This document shows, piece by piece, positions 1 through 4,900 of a stretch of DNA of 6,670 nucleotides (position 1 is its first letter; every line of letters starts with the position of its first letter). The DNA lies in the NCBI GenBank assembly GCA_947259865.1, contig CAMYNZ010000357.1:3785-10454 (forward strand), written 5' to 3'. Source of the DNA: an uncultured Desulfobacterales bacterium. Its GTDB lineage: Bacteria > Desulfobacterota > Desulfobacteria > Desulfobacterales > G020354645. The notes under the pieces are model-generated. The model was given only the letters and a program-made list of their open reading frames with translations, did no database searches and was not told where the DNA came from. Both the position numbers and the translations under genes were made by a program.

Positions 1-186
1 CAAGACGAACAACTTGTCGAAACCGGAAAGATCAGCGAAAAAGATCTTTTCCAACTCGACATCCCCGAAGGCTGTGTGATGAACAAACTTATTCAGCCCG
101 ATAATCTGTGTTACCATGCAGACGGGAGCCCGCAATATAAAATTGCGTGCTGTTTACTGAAAGAAGAAATCAGCTATGGCTGCTGA
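1..186 (+). CDS. Unrecognised protein, C-terminal 61 residues (5' truncated by window edge)
   Basis: An open frame runs from the first base of the window to a TGA at 184-186. I do not recognise the family. The visible tail is hydrophilic and rather cysteine-rich, with Cys at fragment residues 25, 37, 50, 51 and 61 (the last residue), in contexts such as EGCVMNK, NLCYHAD and IACCLLK. No membrane segment is visible. The cysteines could bind metal or a cluster, but their spacing does not match a motif I can name. That the frame is coding is supported by its lack of stops, by sensible amino-acid composition, and by the tight overlap with the next gene, whose ATG at 176 lies inside it (11 shared bases). 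This overlap suggests one operon with translational coupling. The function is unknown. Confidence 0.7.
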   Translation, partial: QDEQLVETGKISEKDLFQLDIPEGCVMNKLIQPDNLCYHADGSPQYKIACCLLKEEISYGC

Positions 187-475
187 TAAAACCATGCGCC
201 AGCAAATCATCGCGCTTTTGAGATCCCAACAGATGAGTGCCAGGGATTTGTCTCAAGCTATGGGGATCGAGGAAAAAGAGGTATACCAGCATTTAAGCCA
301 TGTCCACCGATCGGCTGTCGCCTTAGGGATGAGGCTTGAGATTCGACCCAGTCAGTGTTTGACATGTGAATTTGTTTTCAAAGATAGGACTCGATTCACC
401 CCTCCCGGACGCTGTCCTCATTGCAAAAGCACCTACCTTCAGAAACCGGCCTTCAGGATTATCCGCGACAGGTGA
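176..475 (+). CDS. Small predicted transcriptional regulator: HTH domain fused to C-terminal zinc ribbon
   Basis: The 99-residue protein has two parts. Residues about 7-55 form a winged-helix/HTH-like segment (RQQIIALLRS, then SARDLSQAMGIEEKEVYQHL as the helix-turn-helix), resembling ArsR/MarR-type 'dissociate-and-bind' domains. Residues 61-83 hold a four-cysteine zinc ribbon, CLTC (Cys61, Cys64) and CPHC (Cys80, Cys83), separated by 15 residues. This matches the known architecture of predicted regulators with an HTH fused to a Zn ribbon (COG3357 type), common in archaea and also seen in deltaproteobacteria. It is expected to be a cytoplasmic DNA-binding protein; the ligand and targets are unknown. 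The start at 176 is preceded by a weak purine-rich AAAGAAGAAA stretch and overlaps the upstream gene; a second in-frame ATG (Met7) is a possible alternative. The overlap suggests that it is co-expressed with, and perhaps regulates, the upstream gene product's pathway. Confidence 0.8.
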   Translation: MAADKTMRQQIIALLRSQQMSARDLSQAMGIEEKEVYQHLSHVHRSAVALGMRLEIRPSQCLTCEFVFKDRTRFTPPGRCPHCKSTYLQKPAFRIIRDR

Positions 476-556
476 TGGTTTAGCATTTTACGCATGGGTA
501 TTTTAGAAGCTGTTGAACAGGCAGGTCCGTGAAATCATATCGGCGTATGATCGTTT

Positions 557-619
557 CGGGTTACGTGTTACGAGTTGCGCGTTTTATTTTTCAACCCGCA
601 ACCCGTAACTCGCAACTCG
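557..619. repeat. Heptamer repeat array arranged as a long imperfect inverted repeat
   Basis: The right arm (592-619) is four consecutive 7-bp units: CAACCCG, CAACCCG, TAACTCG, CAACTCG. The left arm (557-584) is four units of the reverse-complement type: CGGGTTA, CGTGTTA, CGAGTTG, CGCGTTT. The arms are separated by a 7-base T-rich loop (585-591), so a single strand could fold into an imperfect stem of about 28 bp, in which the two middle unit pairs match 6 of 7 and the outer pairs 5 of 7. It lies between two convergent genes, the usual place for REP/BIME-like elements. An open frame across it (529-723) has low-complexity composition and no family resemblance, and I do not regard it as a gene. 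Confidence 0.75.
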
Positions 620-712
620 ATACACTCACCCTTACTCCAATTAATTCCCTTAAATTCCAACCGCACCGTGTGAAACTATTTCCGTCACGGGATTTTTACC
701 CTTTGATACGGG

Positions 713-1744
713 TTACACATTAAACCGGATATATACGATGTCCCCGTCTTTTACTTCGTAGGTTTTGCTTTCAAGCCTTACCGTTCCCTTCTTTTTGGCT
801 GCCTGATAAGAACCGGCCTCGACCAAATCCGCATAAGAAAGTACCTCGGCCCGAATAAAACCTTTTTTCATGTCGGTATGAATGGCCTCAGCCGCATCGA
901 TGGCCCTGGTACCCTGTTCAATCGTCCAGGCTCTGACTTCTTTATCGCCGATGGTAAAAAAGGTTATCAATCCCAGCAATTCATGGGATCGTTTTATGAC
1001 CCGATCCATGGCCGAGGCCGTGATGTTGAACTCGCTCAAAAACTCGTTCGCCTCTTCTGCAGACATCTGGGCAAGTTCCTGTTCTAGTTTTCCGCGGATG
1101 ACCAGACAATTTTCCCGGGATGTCAGCTCGGCTGCATCCGGCAGCGCGTCCACCTCATCTTCATTGTTAAATAAAACCAGCACCGGTTTGGCGGATAAAA
1201 AGGCATATCCCCTCAGATGCTGGTCGGTTGCCAGATCGTCTATCTTCCGCAAGGGGATTTCACTTTCGAGTTTTAACCGGCATTCCTCCAGAAGGGATAA
1301 TTCCTCGGCCTCAATTTTTTTGCCCCGTTTTTGGTCAAGTTCCAGCCGCTCCAGCCGTTTTTCAACCACAACCAGATCGGCCAGGATCAGTTCCTGATCG
1401 AGTTTGTGAAAATCTTCCCGGGGGGTCGGATCTTCACACCCGTAAACCTTGAAGTTTCGGATGACATGGATCAGGGCATCGCAATCTCTGACCAGATTCG
1501 AACTTTGCGGATCCTGATCCCCTGGCCGGGTGTGATCGGCAGGACCGGGCAAAAGATATTCGACCTGGGCGAAGATCTTTTTTTGGCGCTGATACATCTC
1601 ATTTAAAACATCCAGCCGTTTATCCGGTACGCGCACCGTACCGATGCAGGTTTCTCCTTTCGGCCCGCTCGCTGCCTTCTGGGTTAATGCTTCAAATACG
1701 GTCGATTTGCCTGAATCTGGTAGGCCGATAATTCCTAACTTCAT
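713..1744 (-). CDS. Divergent YchF/OLA1-family GTPase paralogue with TGS domain and degenerate G3 motif
   Basis: The 343-residue protein (classical YchF is about 363) aligns end to end with YchF. The P-loop/G1 is GLPDSGKST (residues 7-15) where YchF has GLPNVGKST. TVRVPDKRLDVL (36-47) matches the YchF segment around VPMPDPRLDQL. The helical insertion covers about 112-165. A YchF-like NxxE region is seen as LFNNEDE (191-197). The C-terminal TGS/DUF933 domain (about 259-343) is very well conserved: TFFTIGDKEVRAWTIEQG, IHTDMKKGFIRAEV and a terminal DGDIVYIRFNV. The odd point is G3: the YchF segment FVDIAGLVKGAS is replaced by YLLPGPADHT (63-72), so the Mg/water-coordinating Asp is missing. YchF proteins bind ATP or GTP and ribosomes; this one probably binds nucleotide, but its hydrolysis is doubtful. 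The start ATG is supported by AGGGAG 10 bases upstream. It is a monocistronic - strand gene, probably a second copy beside a canonical ychF elsewhere. Confidence 0.88.
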   Translation of the reverse strand: MKLGIIGLPDSGKSTVFEALTQKAASGPKGETCIGTVRVPDKRLDVLNEMYQRQKKIFAQVEYLLPGPADHTRPGDQDPQSSNLVRDCDALIHVIRNFKVYGCEDPTPREDFHKLDQELILADLVVVEKRLERLELDQKRGKKIEAEELSLLEECRLKLESEIPLRKIDDLATDQHLRGYAFLSAKPVLVLFNNEDEVDALPDAAELTSRENCLVIRGKLEQELAQMSAEEANEFLSEFNITASAMDRVIKRSHELLGLITFFTIGDKEVRAWTIEQGTRAIDAAEAIHTDMKKGFIRAEVLSYADLVEAGSYQAAKKKGTVRLESKTYEVKDGDIVYIRFNV

Positions 1745-1845
1745 AAGGCGGAATCTCCCTGTGAGTTAGTGGGGATACAAAATGTTTAAAGGAGAAATAA
1801 ATGAAATGGATGGCCGGGTGCACATAAAATAGTGCATCGCACCTT

Positions 1846-1875
1846 TTTATACTCACAATTGTGTTAAGAGGTCAA
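1846..1875 (-). promoter_or_regulatory. Candidate sigma-70 promoter for the YchF-like gene, with a palindrome in the spacer
   Basis: On the - strand, TTGACC (1875-1870) and TATAAA (1851-1846) are separated by 18 bases and point at the GTPase gene, giving a leader of roughly 95 bases. The spacer holds a perfect 10-bp palindrome, CACAATTGTG (1854-1863), placed where a repressor could block polymerase. Just downstream, GGTGC (1817-1821) and GCACC (1839-1843) could pair near the 5' end of the transcript. The promoter is predicted by consensus match only. Confidence 0.5.
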
Positions 1876-1907
1876 TTTGAAAAGAACAAATGGGTGAGTC
1901 TTCATTC

Positions 1908-1936
1908 TTGACAGATGTGTTTTTCCTATTCTTAAT
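1908..1936 (+). promoter_or_regulatory. Candidate sigma-70 promoter upstream of the RAYT transposase
   Basis: A perfect TTGACA (1908-1913) is followed after 17 bases by CTTAAT (1931-1936), which matches TATAAT at four of six positions. It points to the transposase gene at 2022. It lies outside the left inverted repeat, so if real, the transposase would depend on a promoter in flanking DNA, and its leader would include the whole left repeat. Confidence 0.4.
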
Positions 1937-1945
1937 AAGTTAACT

Positions 1946-1969
1946 CGAGATAGGGACGAGATAGGGGAC
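1946..1969. repeat. Short tandem duplication abutting the left RAYT inverted repeat
   Basis: CGAGATAGGGA (1946-1956) is repeated directly as CGAGATAGGGGAC (1957-1969), the second copy having one additional G. The second copy runs into the left inverted repeat (from 1961), so the outer edge of the repeat appears to have been partly duplicated. Confidence 0.6.
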
Positions 1970-1994
1970 GTCCATAAAATTATAACATTCTAGT
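1961..1994 (+). repeat. Left inverted repeat of the RAYT element
   Basis: It matches the reverse complement of 2932-2965 at 32 of 34 positions (differences at the third base and at 1987). It contains the 8-bp palindrome GGACGTCC followed by an A/T-rich tract (ATAAAATTATAAC). GGAC is one of the tetranucleotides known to mark REP sequences recognised by RAYT proteins. Confidence 0.85.
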
Positions 1995-2021
1995 ACCTGA
2001 TATATGTGTTAAGCAGCGATT

Positions 2022-2936
2022 ATGCCACGCAAAGCCAGAATCGATGCACCCGGTGCACTGCACCATATTATTGTTCGAGGAATCGATCGCAGACGGATAT
2101 TTTTAGATGATCACGACCGGGGCAACTTCATAAACCGTCTGGATGAAATTATTACGGATACGGAAACTTTTTGTTTTGCCTGGGCATTGATACCCAATCA
2201 TTTGCATCTTCTGCTGAGAACCGGCAAAACTTCCCTATCAACTGTCATGCGGCGCCTGCTGACCGGTTATGCCGTTTATTACAATCGCCGCCACCGTCGC
2301 CATGGGCATCTGTTTCAAAATCGCTTTAAATCGATTCTTTGCCAGGAAGACACCTATCTGCTTGAGTTAGTACGCTACATTCATCTGAATCCTTTGCGCG
2401 CTGAACTTGTTAAGGATCTAAAAGAACTCGATAAATACCTTTACAGCGGCCACAGTGCGGTCATGGCCAATAAGCAAAGGGACTTTCAAGACATCGACTA
2501 TGTGCTGCGGTTTTTTGGCAAAAAAGTTCCTGCAGCCCGCAAAGCCTACCGCGCGTTCGTAAACAAAGGGATTGCGCAAGGCCGCCGACCTGATTTAGTT
2601 GGCGGAGGCCTTATTCGCAGTGCCGGTGGTTGGTCGGCGTTAAAAGCGATGCGCCGGGCCCGGGACCGCATGAAGGGAGATGAACGAATTTTGGGCGACG
2701 GCGAATTTGCGCAATCTGTATTGGATTCGGCCAAGGAACAGGTTGAACAGCGTTACCGTCTTAAAGCCCGGGGTTATAATTTAGACAAAGTAGCACAGAG
2801 AGCCGTCAGGCAATTAGGGTTCAGTGCCACAGAACTTTCTAAGAGATTGGGGGTCTCTCAGCCATCGGTGAGTATTTCAGTTAAGCGCGGGGAAACCATT
2901 GCAAAAGCAGAGCGCTTGAGTCTGGTTGAAGACTAG
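2022..2936 (+). CDS. REP-associated tyrosine transposase (RAYT, IS200/IS605-like Y1 domain) with C-terminal HTH
   Basis: This 304-residue protein starts MPRKARIDAPGALHHIIVRG, the standard RAYT N-terminus. The HUH metal-binding motif is His60-Leu-His62 within ALIPNHLHLLL (55-65). GHLFQNRFKS (95-104) is the conserved RAYT box, and the catalytic tyrosine is predicted to be Tyr119 in RYIHLNPLRA. Thus the Y1 nuclease domain spans about 1-145 and looks intact. The extra C-terminal part (about 215-304) contains GDERILGDGEFAQSVL and a helix-turn-helix, ATELSKRLGVSQPSVSISVK (269-288), resembling a DnaA domain IV-like DNA-binding module. RAYTs cut and rejoin single-stranded REP hairpins, and many are domesticated single-copy genes. 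The SD is weak. The stop codon TAG (2934-2936) lies inside the right inverted repeat. The gene has no frameshift, so it is probably still functional or under selection. Confidence 0.92.
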   Translation: MPRKARIDAPGALHHIIVRGIDRRRIFLDDHDRGNFINRLDEIITDTETFCFAWALIPNHLHLLLRTGKTSLSTVMRRLLTGYAVYYNRRHRRHGHLFQNRFKSILCQEDTYLLELVRYIHLNPLRAELVKDLKELDKYLYSGHSAVMANKQRDFQDIDYVLRFFGKKVPAARKAYRAFVNKGIAQGRRPDLVGGGLIRSAGGWSALKAMRRARDRMKGDERILGDGEFAQSVLDSAKEQVEQRYRLKARGYNLDKVAQRAVRQLGFSATELSKRLGVSQPSVSISVKRGETIAKAERLSLVED

Positions 2937-2965
2937 AAAGTTATAATTTTATGGACGTCCCCCAT
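2932..2965 (-). repeat. Right inverted repeat of the RAYT element
   Basis: It is the inverted partner of 1961-1994 (32 of 34 bases) with the same GGACGTCC palindrome (2953-2960). It includes the transposase stop codon at its inner edge and ends 24 bases before the stop codon of the convergent AsmA-family gene. In the intervening 2966-2989 I see only A/T-rich sequence and no clear terminator. Confidence 0.85.
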
Positions 2966-2989
2966 TTTACATTTTATTTCTTCGGGGAT

Positions 2990-4900
2990 TCACTTGCTGG
3001 CTTCTTCAGGCTGTGTGTCGGCTGCGCGTTGTGAGACCGGTTTGAATTCAGGTTCACTGAAACTTCCAGAGATGTGCACCGGCACCCACAATTCGGATTC
3101 TTTCGTTTTTTCTTTTTGCGATTTCGCCAACATAGGTTCTAATCTGATATCAAGACGCTCTTTGGCCATATCCACTTTACCGGTTGCGTTGATACGCACC
3201 TGAGATGATGCCAAAGCGGCCTTATTCGAATAGACAATGCCCCGTGTAATCGAAAATGGAATTTGAAATTTTGTAAAGGTTGTCTTTGGTTTTTTTTCTA
3301 CGGATTTTGAAATACCCAATGAACCCGCCTTATTCCGGAGGGTTGCCAACAGGTCGACCCCCATAATCGCCCCATTGTCGATGCGGATTTCTCCTTTGCC
3401 GCTGAGTGATTTTCTTATCTGTATGCTGTTATGTCCAGCCATGCGCAGCGTAAATTGGCTGCTGGCCGTGCCTTCCAAAAAATCTTTTTGCCAGATGTCC
3501 TGAAGAAGTGGGCCCAGCTGAATACCCCTGGCATGCATTCTTAAGTGGCTTTCCGGCGATTTTTTTCTGAGGTTTACGCTGGCGGATGCCGCCAGCTTCC
3601 CTCCATAGAGTTCCAGGCTTACCGGTGCAACATGCAGTATGCCATTTTTAGCCACCAGCGTTGCCTTAATATTTTGGGCAACCGTATTTTTTACCTTAAC
3701 TTTTCCGGCGACCAGAATTCCTTTCAAGACGAGCCGCTGCAGGGGATTGTAATAGTTTCTTTTGATTGGAGAAGCCTTTTGGCCGGTTGGGCGGATGCCC
3801 GGCTTTGGAGACAATTTAGCGGGCCGGTAACGATTCAGATCAGCTTGATCCAGGGAGCAGTCGAACGTGATATTGGGTTTGGAATAATTTTTCAATTTGA
3901 TCGATAATTTGATTTTAGATTCATCTATATCCAACACACCATCGCTAATTTCGAGACTTTGAAAACCGCCTTTAGCCCGTGCCTTGAATGCCACTTTGTT
4001 TAAGGCTGTTGTGTCCGAAAATGTTATCGGTGCGGGCCGCCCAATGGCTGATACCAGTTCGGGTGCTGAAAATTTCGAAAATTTTACGAAAAGATCAAAT
4101 CCGAATTTTTCAACCGGCTTGTTCAGGTGACCTTTAACTTTTAATTTCAATTGTTTTAGTGCCCTGACGGTAAGGTTAACCGGAATGACCCCCGGATCCT
4201 GCAGTGTTCCCAGTGGTCCTAATTTTCCTTTTAGCCTCAGGGGGCGTCCGTAGATTTTGGCTGACAGGGCAATGCCAACCGGTCTGTCCAAACGCAGATT
4301 TGCCAGGTCCAAATCCAAATGCGAGATACTCAATCGCGTTTTTTTTTGATGATCGATCCAAAATAATGAGCCGCCGGTGATTGAAAACCGATTAACGGCC
4401 TGCACAACGTGAGTCGACCCATCGGCAGCGGTGTCCTTCGATAACCTTTTGCTGTTTTCAGGCATAATTTTTGAAATGTTGCCCAAAGGATTGCCGAGCC
4501 CCTCCCAATTCAAGCGCCCATCCGCATTTTTGACCATCATAATCTGCGGGGTCTTCATAAAAAAGTGTACTATCTGAATATTTTTGAACCCAGAAAGAAA
4601 AAACGGCAGGAGTTTGAATCGGGCTTCAAAGGTTTTTACCGCTATAAAATCTTTTTCCGTAAATCCGGATGGATTGGCCAGATGAAGATCGGAGAACCAG
4701 AAGCGTGTTGTCGGGAAAAGAGACATCTGGAGCTGATCGCCGACTTCGAGGGGGCGGCCAACAGCATCCCTGAGCTTTCGTTCAATGTGAGGCTGGTATT
4801 TTTGGACATCCAGAAAAAAAGGAATGATGAGCAAAACGGTTGGAATAATCAAAAGAAATATGCATCCAACCAGCGAGATCAGTTTAACTGTTCTTTTCAT
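2990..4900 (-). CDS. AsmA-family envelope protein, translationally coupled to ABC permease
   Basis: The protein is 636 residues from the ATG at 4900. An N-terminal signal anchor (about residues 5-29, ISLVGCIFLLIIPTVLLIIP) puts the rest in the periplasm. The AsmA N-terminal domain follows: DVQKYQPHIERKLRDAVGRPLEVG, MSLFPTTRFWFSDLHLANPSGF, then FKNIQIVHFFMKTPQIMMVKNADGRLNWEGL. The C-terminal AsmA region (about 490-600) has LSGKGEIRIDNGAIMGVDLL and a final GSFSEPEFKP. AsmA-like proteins are predicted long beta-groove structures, and several relatives (TamB, YhdP, YdbH) carry phospholipids to the outer membrane. The frame stays open to 5005, but the 4900 start is chosen because its ATG overlaps the permease TGA (ATGA), it directly precedes the signal anchor, and the extra 35 codons lie wholly over the permease tail. 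No good SD precedes it, fitting termination-reinitiation coupling. Confidence 0.88.
   Translation of the reverse strand: MKRTVKLISLVGCIFLLIIPTVLLIIPFFLDVQKYQPHIERKLRDAVGRPLEVGDQLQMSLFPTTRFWFSDLHLANPSGFTEKDFIAVKTFEARFKLLPFFLSGFKNIQIVHFFMKTPQIMMVKNADGRLNWEGLGNPLGNISKIMPENSKRLSKDTAADGSTHVVQAVNRFSITGGSLFWIDHQKKTRLSISHLDLDLANLRLDRPVGIALSAKIYGRPLRLKGKLGPLGTLQDPGVIPVNLTVRALKQLKLKVKGHLNKPVEKFGFDLFVKFSKFSAPELVSAIGRPAPITFSDTTALNKVAFKARAKGGFQSLEISDGVLDIDESKIKLSIKLKNYSKPNITFDCSLDQADLNRYRPAKLSPKPGIRPTGQKASPIKRNYYNPLQRLVLKGILVAGKVKVKNTVAQNIKATLVAKNGILHVAPVSLELYGGKLAASASVNLRKKSPESHLRMHARGIQLGPLLQDIWQKDFLEGTASSQFTLRMAGHNSIQIRKSLSGKGEIRIDNGAIMGVDLLATLRNKAGSLGISKSVEKKPKTTFTKFQIPFSITRGIVYSNKAALASSQVRINATGKVDMAKERLDIRLEPMLAKSQKEKTKESELWVPVHISGSFSEPEFKPVSQRAADTQPEEASK

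Larger units (their letters stand above)
1961..2965 (+). mobile_element. RAYT element: transposase gene enclosed by 34-bp inverted repeats
   Basis: A 1,005-bp unit is bounded by 34-bp near-perfect inverted repeats (1961-1994 and 2932-2965) with one transposase gene between them. No target-site duplication is visible outside the repeats, as expected for HUH/Y1 enzymes, which act through single-strand cleavage at 5' phosphotyrosine links. Whether the unit moves as a whole, or the repeats are separate REP-like substrates of the encoded protein, cannot be told from one copy. Confidence 0.65.

Noticed and set aside
681..715. Intrinsic terminator just after the YchF-like gene
   Set aside because: Only stems of three to four pairs (ACCC/GGGT, CCG/CGG) can be drawn, with a short A/T run; too weak to annotate.
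529..723. 64-codon open frame on the + strand
   Set aside because: It spans the heptamer inverted array, has composition unlike a folded protein, no clear SD, and runs into the convergent GTPase gene.
882..1606. Several long + strand open frames opposite the YchF-like gene
   Set aside because: They are antisense shadows with Ser/Arg-rich composition and no family resemblance, whereas the - strand frame aligns fully with YchF.
1801..1827. Eight-codon + strand ORF (MKWMAGCT) with a good AAAGGAG ribosome site
   Set aside because: The SD and spacing are striking, but there is no supporting promoter and nothing downstream to attenuate before the RAYT; such short frames occur by chance. It also lies in the leader of the opposite-strand gene.
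1817..1848. GGTGC/GCACC hairpin followed by TTTTT as a + strand terminator
   Set aside because: The stem is just five pairs with a long loop, and no + strand gene ends upstream of it. More likely it is part of the 5' leader of the GTPase transcript.
4339..4347. A9 tract (coding strand) in the AsmA-family gene as a slippage site
   Set aside because: It encodes Lys-Lys in frame in an A/T-tolerant region, and a similar A8 run occurs at 3290-3297; such runs are common in this gene and no alternative product is evident.
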